A stretch of 64,000 nucleotides of DNA. It comes from Gemmatimonadota bacterium. GTDB taxonomy: Bacteria; Gemmatimonadota; Gemmatimonadetes; Gemmatimonadales; Gemmatimonadaceae. The stretch covers positions 1 to 64,000 of the forward strand of contig CANHTA010000002.1 of assembly GCA_947463135.1 (NCBI GenBank). The letters run 5' to 3'. The notes beneath the pieces are model-generated. The model was not told the origin of the DNA. It ran no database searches and worked only from the letters and a program-made list of their open reading frames with translations. This document shows, one piece after another, positions 36,978 through 45,935 of the stretch; within the stretch, counting starts at the first letter, position 1; every line of letters starts with the position of its first letter. The position numbers and the translations under genes were made by a program.

Positions 36978-37534
36978 TGCCAGCCGGCGTGCAGGGCGAA
37001 TCGGTTGCCCGGAACTACGCCGAGGCGCTGCTGATCCTCGCGCGCAAGGCCGAGGACACCGCGGGGTGGGGAGCCATGTTGCGTCAGATCGCCACCGCGA
37101 TCGAAACCGACATCACGCTCTATCGCTTCCTCGAGTCCCCGCGCATCGCCGCCGACCAGAAGTCGGCGGTGCTCACCAAGGCGCTCGGCGATCGCGTGCC
37201 GCGGCTGTTCCTGCGCTTCCTGCAGCAGCTGGTGAAGAACCGTCGGCAACTGCTCATTCCAACGGTGGCTAATGAGTACCACACGTTGCTCGATGCCTCC
37301 GAGGGCATCGTGCACGCCCGCGTGACCGTGGCACGTGAAACGGGCGACGATGAGCGGGATGAGATTGCCAAACGGTTGTCCGCCATCGTGGGGAAAACGG
37401 TTGTGCCGCATATGGTCGTCGATGCCGCCATTCTGGGCGGCGTCGTGGTGCGCATCGGCGATACCGTGATGGATGGCTCCCTGCGGCGCAAGCTCGGCCT
37501 GTTGCGTCGTCGGATGGGCGCCGTCCGCGCCTGA
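36977..37534 (+). CDS. atpH: F0F1 ATP synthase subunit delta
   Basis: ARNYAEALLILARKAED..., LRFLQQLVKNRRQLLIPTVANEYHTLLD, C-terminal VVRIGDTVMDGSLRRKLGLLRRRM. Confidence 0.93.
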   Translation: MPAGVQGESVARNYAEALLILARKAEDTAGWGAMLRQIATAIETDITLYRFLESPRIAADQKSAVLTKALGDRVPRLFLRFLQQLVKNRRQLLIPTVANEYHTLLDASEGIVHARVTVARETGDDERDEIAKRLSAIVGKTVVPHMVVDAAILGGVVVRIGDTVMDGSLRRKLGLLRRRMGAVRA

Positions 37535-37625
37535 CGCCGTGCCCCTCGCACGGCACCAGTCGGAAGTCCCTCGGGGGAGTGCACAGACGTGTACTCCCCC
37601 GTTTCGCCACCCTGCGGTGACGGTG

Positions 37626-39752
37626 ATGCATATGGCGGCACGTCGTGGGGTGGCCGGTGTGTCGGCTGCCGTGGCGTCCGTGCTCGTCACCTTCACGGCG
37701 GTGGCGTCGCTGGCGGTCGCGCCGTTCGCAATGGCGCAACCCGCAATGGCGCAGCCCAGCCCGCTCCCCAATCAGCAGCGCACGGCGCCGCGTGTTCCCC
37801 AACGTCCTTCCACCACACCGCCTGGTGGAGATACCGTCGGGTACTGGCAACAGCGGGCCGACTATCGCATTGTCGCCACCCTCGACGAGCGACGCGGCGA
37901 GGTGGTGGCCACCGGCACCCTGCGCTATGTCAACCAGAGCCCCGATGTGCTGCGCGAGCTGTGGGGGCATCAGCATCTCAACGCCTTTCGCCCCGGTTCG
38001 AAATGGAGTGAGGCCGACGCGCGTGATGGTCGTGTGCGGTTTCAGGATCTTACCGATCCCGACTACGCGTACGAACGGTTCACGGCGCCGCCGCGAGTGA
38101 ATGGTCGGCCCGTGACGGTAGAGTATCCGCTGGCCCCCGACAGCACCGTCTTCCGGGTGGCCCTGCCGGTGCCGTTGGCGCCGGGTGATTCCCTTACGGT
38201 GGACTTCGCGTGGACCGCCAGGCCAAGTACGGTGCCCCGCCGACAGGGGCGTCGCGGCCGGAGCTTCGACTTCGCGCAGTGGTATCCCAAGGTGGCGGTG
38301 TACGATCGCGAGGGATGGAAGCCGAACGCCTTGGTCCCCGCGGGGGAGTTCTACGGTGAGTTCGGCACCTTTGATGTGACCCTCGTGTTGCCAACGGATC
38401 AGACCGTTGGGGCCACCGGTGTGCCGGTGAGCGGCGATCCCGGCTACGCGCGGGTACGGGCGGCCGGCAGCGAACTCCCGCGGCTGGCGGCTCAGGCCTA
38501 CCGGAATGTGCCGCCGGCCCCCTCGGTGCGCGTACCGTCCGGCTACAAGGCCGTGCGCTTTGTGGCCCGCCAGGTTCACCATTTCGCGTGGAGCACGTCG
38601 CCGGGCTATCGCTACGAAGGGAGCAGCTATGTGCGCGCCCCATCGCAGCCGTATCGGTTTCCCATTTGGGACACGGTGTCGGTGCATGTGCTGTATCGGG
38701 CCGACGCCATTGATGACTGTGCGCGAGCATCCACGTCGCAACGCAGCGAAGCCGTGTGTGTCGATGAATCCCTCACGCAATGGCAGGGGGGGCGCGCGTT
38801 GGCACAGGCCCGTACCGCGCTTCGCTGGCTTGAAGCGCTCTACGGGGACTATCCGTATCCCCAAATCACCGTGCTCAAGCGCCTCGATGCCAGCGGCACG
38901 GAGTTCCCCATGCTGCTCATGAATGGGGAGGCGTCCGTGGGACTCACCGTGCATGAACTGGGACACGTGTACACGTATGGCATTCTGGCCAACAACGAAT
39001 GGCAGAGTGGATGGTTGGACGAGGGGCTGACGTCGTATCAGGAGGCGCTGCAGGCCGGAGATTCCCGCGTCTTGCTGGCGGCGCGCCTGGAGATGGCCGG
39101 CGAACGGGACCCGGCGCACCCCCGCGATACGGTGTTGCGTGAGCTGCGGACACGTCTTGATGCCCTGGCCAACGAGCAGGCGGCCGCGGTGCGAAACGGG
39201 ACCGCCGAACCCATCGGGACCCGGGCGGATCTCTTTCGCAGCATGGCCGTCTACAACGCCTCCGTCTACGATCGCGGCCAGGCGATGTATCAGGCGCTCC
39301 ATGATGTGATGGGGGAGGAGCTGTTCCAGCGCTTCCTGCGCGCCTACTACGCCACATGGCAGTTCCGCCATGTTGACCGCTGGGCCATGCAGACGGTGGC
39401 CGAACAGACGAGTGCGCAATCACTCGGCTGGTTTTTCACCCAGTGGGTGCAGGAGGTTGGCGTGGTGGATTACGCCCTGCGGGCACCAGTTGTGCGTACG
39501 GAGCAGGTGGGTGGGCGCACCCAGTGGATTGTAACGGCCAGCCTTACGCGTGCTGGCCGGTACCGTCATCCCATGCCCGTTGGCGTGCGCACCCGTGATG
39601 GATGGACCCTCTGGCGTGCCAACCCGCTGCTCGACACGCAGGTGGTCCAGTTCCGGCTGGACGCCGCACCGGATGCGCTCTGGCTTGATCCCTACGGCAG
39701 TACGGAAAGTCCGACTGCCCGTTATTATCGCATAAGCTTGCCGTCTCGCTGA
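37626..39752 (+). CDS. M1-family metallopeptidase (gluzincin)
   Basis: HELGHVYTYGILANNEWQSGWLDEGLTSY zinc motif HExxH-x18-E; signal peptide. Confidence 0.88.
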   Translation: MHMAARRGVAGVSAAVASVLVTFTAVASLAVAPFAMAQPAMAQPSPLPNQQRTAPRVPQRPSTTPPGGDTVGYWQQRADYRIVATLDERRGEVVATGTLRYVNQSPDVLRELWGHQHLNAFRPGSKWSEADARDGRVRFQDLTDPDYAYERFTAPPRVNGRPVTVEYPLAPDSTVFRVALPVPLAPGDSLTVDFAWTARPSTVPRRQGRRGRSFDFAQWYPKVAVYDREGWKPNALVPAGEFYGEFGTFDVTLVLPTDQTVGATGVPVSGDPGYARVRAAGSELPRLAAQAYRNVPPAPSVRVPSGYKAVRFVARQVHHFAWSTSPGYRYEGSSYVRAPSQPYRFPIWDTVSVHVLYRADAIDDCARASTSQRSEAVCVDESLTQWQGGRALAQARTALRWLEALYGDYPYPQITVLKRLDASGTEFPMLLMNGEASVGLTVHELGHVYTYGILANNEWQSGWLDEGLTSYQEALQAGDSRVLLAARLEMAGERDPAHPRDTVLRELRTRLDALANEQAAAVRNGTAEPIGTRADLFRSMAVYNASVYDRGQAMYQALHDVMGEELFQRFLRAYYATWQFRHVDRWAMQTVAEQTSAQSLGWFFTQWVQEVGVVDYALRAPVVRTEQVGGRTQWIVTASLTRAGRYRHPMPVGVRTRDGWTLWRANPLLDTQVVQFRLDAAPDALWLDPYGSTESPTARYYRISLPSR

Positions 39753-39798
39753 CACGCGGCGGTGGATCCGTGAATTGCTGTCGACGAGGGAGTGTGGC

Positions 39799-40176
39799 AT
39801 GAGTGGTCGCGTGGATGTTCGGCATGTGCCGAAACCGTGGGGACATGAAACGATCTGGGCACACACCGACCGTTATGTGGGCAAAATCTTGCACATCACG
39901 GCCGGGCACGCGCTTTCGGTGCAGTACCACGAGCGGAAAGACGAAACGGTGTATCTGCTGCGTGGGGAAATGACCTACTGGGTGCAGCTGCCCGGGGACA
40001 CCGAGCTGCGGGATCAGCGTCTGACCACCGGGCAGTCGTTTCGTATTACCCCGGGCACCATTCACTACATGGAAGCCATCACCGACTGCGATGTGCTGGA
40101 AGCCAGCACCCCGGAGCTTGATGACGTGGTCCGCCTCCAGGATCGCTACGGTCGCGAGGGTACCAGCGCTCCCTGA
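39799..40176 (+). CDS. Cupin protein resembling C-terminal mannose-6-phosphate isomerase domain
   Basis: PWGHETIWAHTDRYVGKILHITAGHALSVQYHERKDETVYLLRGE. Confidence 0.85.
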   Translation: MSGRVDVRHVPKPWGHETIWAHTDRYVGKILHITAGHALSVQYHERKDETVYLLRGEMTYWVQLPGDTELRDQRLTTGQSFRITPGTIHYMEAITDCDVLEASTPELDDVVRLQDRYGREGTSAP

Positions 40177-40326
40177 CACGCGCGCGGTGCCGTCCGCGCG
40201 TAGGACTCAGCCGGCACCCGGTATTTTGTGCGGCGTCGCCCCTCCCCGAGGGCGGCGCCGTTCGGCATCTTGCGACATTCACCAGCAGCGCCCGACCCAC
40301 CCCCGCCACTCGGGACTGAACTCGCC

Positions 40327-41316
40327 ATGAAGGTCATAATTCCCCTCGCCGGCAAAGGCACACGGCTGCGACCGCATACCCACGTGACGCCCAAGCCGAT
40401 GTTGAAGGTCGCGGGCCGTCCCGTGATGAGCTACGTCATGGATGACGTGCTCACTCTCGGCAACGTGGAGCAGGTGGTGTACATCACCGGCCATCTGAAA
40501 GAGACGGTGGAAGCGTACGCGCGTGCCACGTACGACATCCCCAGTGTTTTCATCGAACAGGCGGTACAGGACGGAACCGCCGGTGCGGTGGCGCTGGCCA
40601 AGCCGTACGTCGATCAGCCCGTGTTGATCATTTTCGTGGACACCATCTTTGATGCCGACCTGTCGGTACTCAAGGACAGCGACGACGACGGCATCATCTG
40701 GACCAAGGAAGTTGAGGACTACCAGCGCTTCGGTGTCGTCGTCACGGACGCGCATGGCCACATGACCCGGATTGTTGAGAAGCCCTCCGAGCCAATCTCA
40801 AAGCGGGCGAATATCGGTCTGTATTACATCAAGAACTGGGCGCTGCTCTACGAAGCCATCGATTACGTCCTCACCACCACCCCGCACAAGGGCGAGTGGT
40901 ATCTCACCGATGCCTTCCAGTACATGATTGACCACGGCGCGAAAATCCGGGTGGTTGATGTGGCGGGGTGGTACGATGCGGGTCAGCTGGAGACGCTGCT
41001 GGAGACCAATCGGACGATGCTGGAGCGGGGGCGGGCCCGTCGTCCGGCGTCGTTGGGTGAGGGGGCCACGATTGTCGAGCCCGTGTATATCGAAGATGGC
41101 TGCACCATCGAGCACGCCACCGTGGGGCCGAATGTTTCCATGGGCGCAGGATGCACGGTGCGGCACGCGTCGGTCGCGAACGCCGTCATTGGCGAGCACA
41201 CGCGCATCGAACATGCGCATCTGCATGACGCCTTTCTCGGGAACCGCGTCGTTGTCACGGGAGTGAACGGTCGTATGAGCGTGGGTGATGACTCCAACAT
41301 TCAGGTGGATGCATGA
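40327..41316 (+). CDS. Sugar-phosphate nucleotidyltransferase (glucose-1-phosphate thymidylyltransferase-like) with C-terminal left-handed beta-helix
   Basis: MKVIIPLAGKGTRLRPHTHVTPKPMLKVAGRP; C-terminal hexapeptide-like repeats EDGCTIEHATVGPNVSMGAGCTVRHASVANAVIGEHT. Confidence 0.92.
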   Translation: MKVIIPLAGKGTRLRPHTHVTPKPMLKVAGRPVMSYVMDDVLTLGNVEQVVYITGHLKETVEAYARATYDIPSVFIEQAVQDGTAGAVALAKPYVDQPVLIIFVDTIFDADLSVLKDSDDDGIIWTKEVEDYQRFGVVVTDAHGHMTRIVEKPSEPISKRANIGLYYIKNWALLYEAIDYVLTTTPHKGEWYLTDAFQYMIDHGAKIRVVDVAGWYDAGQLETLLETNRTMLERGRARRPASLGEGATIVEPVYIEDGCTIEHATVGPNVSMGAGCTVRHASVANAVIGEHTRIEHAHLHDAFLGNRVVVTGVNGRMSVGDDSNIQVDA

Positions 41317-42725
41317 GTAACGTATCAGACGAAACCAACGGCGGGGTCTCGCGCCGCGAACTGTTGAGTGGCGCCGCCGCCACGTTGGCCGCCGCCGTGG
41401 TCACGGGAGCGCCTGCACGCCTTCTGGCGAGTACCGATCAGTGGCGTGTGGATCTTTCCCCGCCGCCGCTGGCCGGCAATGGCAGCATGCTGGGTGTTCC
41501 GTTCGAGAAGCATCCCACGGTCCGCATCGCCATTGTCGGGACCGGCTTGCGCGGCACGTCGGTGCTGGGTGAGTTGCTCGCCATTGAAGGTGTTGAGATC
41601 ACCGCGCTGGCGGATATCGTCCCGGAGAAAGCGCAGCGCGCCGCCGATCGGGTGGTGAAAGCCGGTCGGAAGGCGCCCGCGCTGTACACCAACGGCGAAC
41701 GGGACTTCGAACGGTTGGTGCAGCGCAACGATATCGACTTCGTCTACACCGCCACGCCGTGGCCATGGCACACGCCCGTGGTGCTGGCCGCCATGCGGGC
41801 CGGGAAGCACGCGGGGAGTGAGGTGCCCATTGCGCTCACGGTCGATCAGTGTTGGGAGCTGGTGGATACGTCAGAGAAGACGCGGAAGCATTGTTTGCTC
41901 ATGGAGAACTGCTGCTACGGAAACAGCGAACTGACGGTGCTCCGCATGGTTCGCGAGGGGGTGTTCGGCACGTTGTTGCACGCCGAAGCGGCCTACCTGC
42001 ACGATCTCCGCAAGATCCTGTTTGAGAACAAGGACGAAGGGCTCTGGCGTCGCATTCCGCACACCGAACGCGACACCAACTTCTATCCCACGCATGGTCT
42101 CGGTCCGGTGGCGCAGTATCTCGGGATTCATCGCGGTGACAAGTTCGAGTATGTCGTCTCGATGTCTTCGCCCGAGGCAGGCTTAACGGAATGGCGCGAA
42201 AAGACCGAGCCGAAGGACAGTCCGAAATGGAACGAGCGGTATAAAGCAGGCGACATGAATACGTCGCTCATCAAGACCGCGATGGGCCGCACCATTCTCC
42301 TGCAGCATGACGTGGTCAATCCGCGCCCGTATTCGCGGTTGAACAACCTGCAGGGCTCAAAGGCTGTGTTTCACGACTATCCCGCTCGCCTCTACATCGA
42401 TGGCGCTCCTGGCGGTGAGCGGTGGACGCCGCTGGCCGAGTTCAAGGGGAAGTATGAGCACCCGCTCTGGACGGCCGTCGGGGAGATGGCGCGTCAGAAT
42501 GGTGGCCATGGCGGCATGGACTTCATCATGGCGTACCGGCTGGTGCAGTGCCTGCGTGAGGGGCTCGCCCCCGATTTCGACGTCTATGACGCGGCAGCAT
42601 GGAGCGTTCCGTATGCGTTGTGCGAGAAGTCCATTAAGCAGGGGAGTGCGCCGGTGAAGTTCCCCGACTTTACGCGTGGCGCGTGGCGGACATCCACCGC
42701 GCCACAAGGCCCCAGCACGAAATGA
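41313..42725 (+). CDS. TAT-signal Gfo/Idh/MocA family protein resembling GH109 NAD-dependent glycosidases
   Basis: SRRELLSGAAATLAAAVVTGAPA twin-arginine signal; RIAIVGTGLRGTSVLGELL Rossmann; MENCCYGNSELTVLRMVREGVFGTLLHAEAAYLHDLR and FYPTHGLGPVAQYLGIHRGD match the GH109 pattern I recall. Confidence 0.85.
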   Translation: MSNVSDETNGGVSRRELLSGAAATLAAAVVTGAPARLLASTDQWRVDLSPPPLAGNGSMLGVPFEKHPTVRIAIVGTGLRGTSVLGELLAIEGVEITALADIVPEKAQRAADRVVKAGRKAPALYTNGERDFERLVQRNDIDFVYTATPWPWHTPVVLAAMRAGKHAGSEVPIALTVDQCWELVDTSEKTRKHCLLMENCCYGNSELTVLRMVREGVFGTLLHAEAAYLHDLRKILFENKDEGLWRRIPHTERDTNFYPTHGLGPVAQYLGIHRGDKFEYVVSMSSPEAGLTEWREKTEPKDSPKWNERYKAGDMNTSLIKTAMGRTILLQHDVVNPRPYSRLNNLQGSKAVFHDYPARLYIDGAPGGERWTPLAEFKGKYEHPLWTAVGEMARQNGGHGGMDFIMAYRLVQCLREGLAPDFDVYDAAAWSVPYALCEKSIKQGSAPVKFPDFTRGAWRTSTAPQGPSTK

Positions 42726-43543
42726 TTCGCTCGGCCGTCATTATGGCGGGCGGCCTCGGGACCCGTATGCGTCGCGCCGACGAAACGGTCACACTCGAGG
42801 CCGCGCAGGTGGCGGCCGCCGAGTCTGGCATGAAGGGGATGATTCCAATCAAGCGTCCCTTTCTCGAGTATCTCCTCTCGGCACTTGCGGATGCGGGTAT
42901 CACCGATGTGCTCGTCGTCATTGGCCCGGCGCATCACGAGGTCCGCCACTACTTCACAGAGGTCGCGCCGCCTCGCCGCGTGCGCCTGCGCTTTGCCGTG
43001 CAGCCCCGCCCGCACGGCACCGCCAATGCCGTAACCGTGGCGGCCGATGCATGGCGCGAGTTGGGGAACGTGGCACCCTTCCTCGTGCTGAACGCCGATA
43101 ACTATTACCCCAGCGCCGCTTTTCGCGCCCTGGCGGCGGAAGACAGTGCGGGCGTTGCCGCATTCGATCGCGATACGCTGGTGCGGGAAGGCAACATCGA
43201 GGCGGAGCGCGTGCGCGCCTTTGCCGTGCTCGACGTGAGCCCTGAGGGCATGCTGCGCGGCATCATCGAAAAGCCGGAGGGTCCCGTTGACCTCACCGCG
43301 GAATCGACGCGCTGGGTTGGCATGAACCTGTGGGCGGTGACGCCGGAACTTGTTGAAGCGTGCCGTCGTGTGCCGCAATCATCGCGCGGCGAATTTGAAT
43401 TACCGGAGGCGGTGGCGCTGGCATTGCGCGAGGGTGTGGCGGTCCGTGCGGTTCGCCTGCGTGAGCCGGTGCTTGATCTCTCACGCCGTGCCGACATCGC
43501 GGCCGTCGTAGAGCGCCTCTCCCACGTTGATCCCCGTCCGTGA
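42722..43543 (+). CDS. Sugar nucleotidyltransferase (NTP-transferase family)
   Basis: MIRSAVIMAGGLGTRM, PHGTANAV, LVLNADNYY; ATG overlaps preceding stop. Confidence 0.88.
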   Translation: MIRSAVIMAGGLGTRMRRADETVTLEAAQVAAAESGMKGMIPIKRPFLEYLLSALADAGITDVLVVIGPAHHEVRHYFTEVAPPRRVRLRFAVQPRPHGTANAVTVAADAWRELGNVAPFLVLNADNYYPSAAFRALAAEDSAGVAAFDRDTLVREGNIEAERVRAFAVLDVSPEGMLRGIIEKPEGPVDLTAESTRWVGMNLWAVTPELVEACRRVPQSSRGEFELPEAVALALREGVAVRAVRLREPVLDLSRRADIAAVVERLSHVDPRP

Positions 43544-44943
43544 CGATCGACCCGTTCCCGCCGCTCGGTGACGTGTTGGTGTCGCGGCACTTCAGTCAGA
43601 TGGGCTTTCCTGCCGAGGTAGCCAGCGAATACCATGCGCTGGTGCGCCACGCGCATGAGGCGCTTGATGCGGCGGGTGTTCCCTCCGACCACCGACGAAG
43701 CTGGATTGTGCCGGGGCGCATTGAAGTGCTCGGCAAGCATGTGGATTATGCGGGCGGTCGTTCGCTGCTGTGTACCGTTGAGCGTGGCATCGTGCTGGTG
43801 GCGCGGCCTCGCGATGATCGCATGGTGGTGCTGCGTGATGCCCGTCGCGGTGAGGCTACGTCTATTGCGTTTGACGTGCCGGCACGAAGCCCGATTCCGT
43901 GGACGATCTATCCACGCACCGTGATCCGGCGACTCCTCGCCAATTTCGGCAGTGCCGTAGGTGGTGCAGACATTGCGATGGGCAGCAACCTTCCGGCTGC
44001 GGCGGGTGTGTCGAGCTCGAGCGCGCTCACGGTAGGGCTTACGCTGGCGATCTCCGGCGTGTCGGCGTTGCACACGCACCCGGCATGGCGTGCCATTATC
44101 ACGGATCGAACGATGTTGGCGGGATACATCGGGGCCATTGAAAACGGCACCGATTTCGGTGCGCTTGCGGGCGAGCGTGGTGTAGGCACCATGGGTGGGG
44201 CACAGGATCAGACCGCCATTTTGTGCAGCGAGCCAGGGCGGGTGGGGGTGTTCCGTTGGGCGCCGGTCACATTCGAACAGTCGGTGTCGTGGCCGTCCAA
44301 CTACGTGTTCGTAATCGGAGTGAGCGGTGTGGTGGCCGCGAAATCCGGTGCCGCGAAAGCGCGCTACAATCGGGCGGCCCGCACGGCACGTCGATTGGTT
44401 GACGCGTGGAATCTTCACGGTGGAGTGGGCGCACTCCCTCCGGCGCGCACGCTGCGAGAGGCCTTCGAAGCGGCCGCCGGTGGAGCGGTGACCGAGGTGC
44501 CATCGGCGCTCGTACAGGCGGCAGACGCGGTCGCTGATCACGAGTTTACGTCGCATCATTTGCGCGCACGGCTTGCGCAGTTTTTCGAAGAGACGTTTGT
44601 GTTGGTACCGCGTGCCGCTGATGCGCTCGCCGGTGGCCACATTGCCCAGTTTGGATCACTCGTGGAGAAGTCGCAGGCGGGAGCTGAGCGCGCGCTGGAG
44701 AATCAGATTGCCGAGACGGTGCATCTGGTGCGCTACGCGCGAGAACTCGGCGCGCCGGCGGCCAGCGCGTTCGGCGCCGGCTTTGGCGGCAGCGTGTGGG
44801 CCATGGTTCCAACGGGTGAAGCGGAGCCATTCATATCGCGGTGGCGCGATCGGTATCTGCGCACGCATCGCACCGCGTTGCCGCGTGCACAGTTTTTTTC
44901 AACACAGCCCAGTGCGCCGGCGTGCGAGGTGATCATGGCATAA
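43540..44943 (+). CDS. GHMP sugar kinase, galactokinase-like
   Basis: VPGRIEVLGKHVDYAGGRSL signature, NLPAAAGVSSSSAL, GFGGSVWAMVP; GTG overlaps preceding stop. Confidence 0.9.
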   Translation: MTIDPFPPLGDVLVSRHFSQMGFPAEVASEYHALVRHAHEALDAAGVPSDHRRSWIVPGRIEVLGKHVDYAGGRSLLCTVERGIVLVARPRDDRMVVLRDARRGEATSIAFDVPARSPIPWTIYPRTVIRRLLANFGSAVGGADIAMGSNLPAAAGVSSSSALTVGLTLAISGVSALHTHPAWRAIITDRTMLAGYIGAIENGTDFGALAGERGVGTMGGAQDQTAILCSEPGRVGVFRWAPVTFEQSVSWPSNYVFVIGVSGVVAAKSGAAKARYNRAARTARRLVDAWNLHGGVGALPPARTLREAFEAAAGGAVTEVPSALVQAADAVADHEFTSHHLRARLAQFFEETFVLVPRAADALAGGHIAQFGSLVEKSQAGAERALENQIAETVHLVRYARELGAPAASAFGAGFGGSVWAMVPTGEAEPFISRWRDRYLRTHRTALPRAQFFSTQPSAPACEVIMA

Positions 44944-44957
44944 GGGGTGCGTGGAAT

Positions 44958-44991
44958 GGGGATACCGGATGATGTATCCGGAGCTATCCCC
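44958..44991 (+). terminator. Long hairpin after the kinase gene (ggggata-ccggat-gatgt-atccgg-agc-tatcccc)
   Basis: 13 paired bases with one 3-nt bulge, 15 bp after stop. Confidence 0.75.
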
Positions 44992-45019
44992 GTTTCACTC
45001 TCATGTGGAGTCTTCGATT

Positions 45020-45853
45020 ATGAAGCACCTTCCCCGCTACATGGCCATGGCCGCTGTGCTCGCTCTTCCCGCGAGCCTGTCGGCCCAATCGTTTAACAGT
45101 GGACCGCTCGCCGGCTCGACGTGCACGGGTAACTGCGGCACGATCGGCGCCAATGGCAACATCGGCCTGTCAGGCAACGTCGGGTCAACCGCGCATGGCT
45201 GGGTGTCGACGGCCAGCGGCGTGTCCGCGGCGGCCAACAACGTGGGCTTTGGTCTGGGTGGTGAGACCAATGGCTCCAAGCTCGCCTACAACTTCAACGT
45301 GGCGAACAACAACACGAGTTTGTCGTTCAAGTTTCAATACATCACGTCGGATGGCACGTCGAGCTTCATTGAGTACGGATACGCCAAGCTCACCGATATC
45401 GTGAACAGCAACAGCATTATTTTGTTTCACGCGCGAACCACACCCACGGGTAACATTGTGCCGGGATTTGGACTGCCGGCCATCAACGCCACGATCGTTC
45501 CGTCCAGTACGCCCGTGATCGCCAACCAAACCACGTGGTCGCCGCTGGGCGGCAGCAGCGGCGCGTGTTTCCAAGGTGCCGCCGCCGGATGTGGTCGCAC
45601 CGACTGGATCACCGCGCAATACACGGTGGCGGCGGCGGGCAACTATCAGCTCGAGTTTGGCGTGATCAACTGGGGCGATACCGCCTATGACTCTGGGCTC
45701 GCGTTTGACTTCGCGCTGGGCCAGGGTGGCGTTCCCATCGTGGACGATGATCCCACCAAGGTTCCCGAGCCGGTCAGTGCGTCGCTGCTGTTACTTGGCC
45801 TCACGGGTCTCGGTGCAACGGCCCGTCGTCGTCGCGCGGTGCGCGGCGCCTAA
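45020..45853 (+). CDS. Secreted PEP-CTERM sorting-domain protein
   Basis: Signal peptide MKHLPRYMAMAAVLALPASLSAQ; C-terminal VPEPVSASLLLLGLTGLGATARRRRAVRGA. Confidence 0.85.
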   Translation: MKHLPRYMAMAAVLALPASLSAQSFNSGPLAGSTCTGNCGTIGANGNIGLSGNVGSTAHGWVSTASGVSAAANNVGFGLGGETNGSKLAYNFNVANNNTSLSFKFQYITSDGTSSFIEYGYAKLTDIVNSNSIILFHARTTPTGNIVPGFGLPAINATIVPSSTPVIANQTTWSPLGGSSGACFQGAAAGCGRTDWITAQYTVAAAGNYQLEFGVINWGDTAYDSGLAFDFALGQGGVPIVDDDPTKVPEPVSASLLLLGLTGLGATARRRRAVRGA

Positions 45854-45885
45854 GGGGAATGAGCGCGCGATAGTGGGGTGATAGC

Positions 45886-45913
45886 AGGGCCCGCACGAGC
45901 GCGTGCGGGCCCT
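45886..45913. terminator. 11-bp perfect stem (agggcccgcac-gagcgc-gtgcgggccct) between convergent genes
   Basis: Perfect inverted repeat in the gap between PEP-CTERM gene (+) and M20 gene (-). Confidence 0.75.
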
Positions 45914-45935
45914 CGCGACCTGTCTGACCGACGGA

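Noticed and set aside
37269-39419. 716-aa minus-strand ORF
   Set aside because: Lies antisense to the M1 peptidase and atpH, with Arg/His-rich low-complexity translation typical of shadow ORFs in GC-rich DNA.
43105-44640. 511-aa minus-strand ORF
   Set aside because: Antisense to the nucleotidyltransferase and GHMP kinase genes; Arg/His-rich translation.
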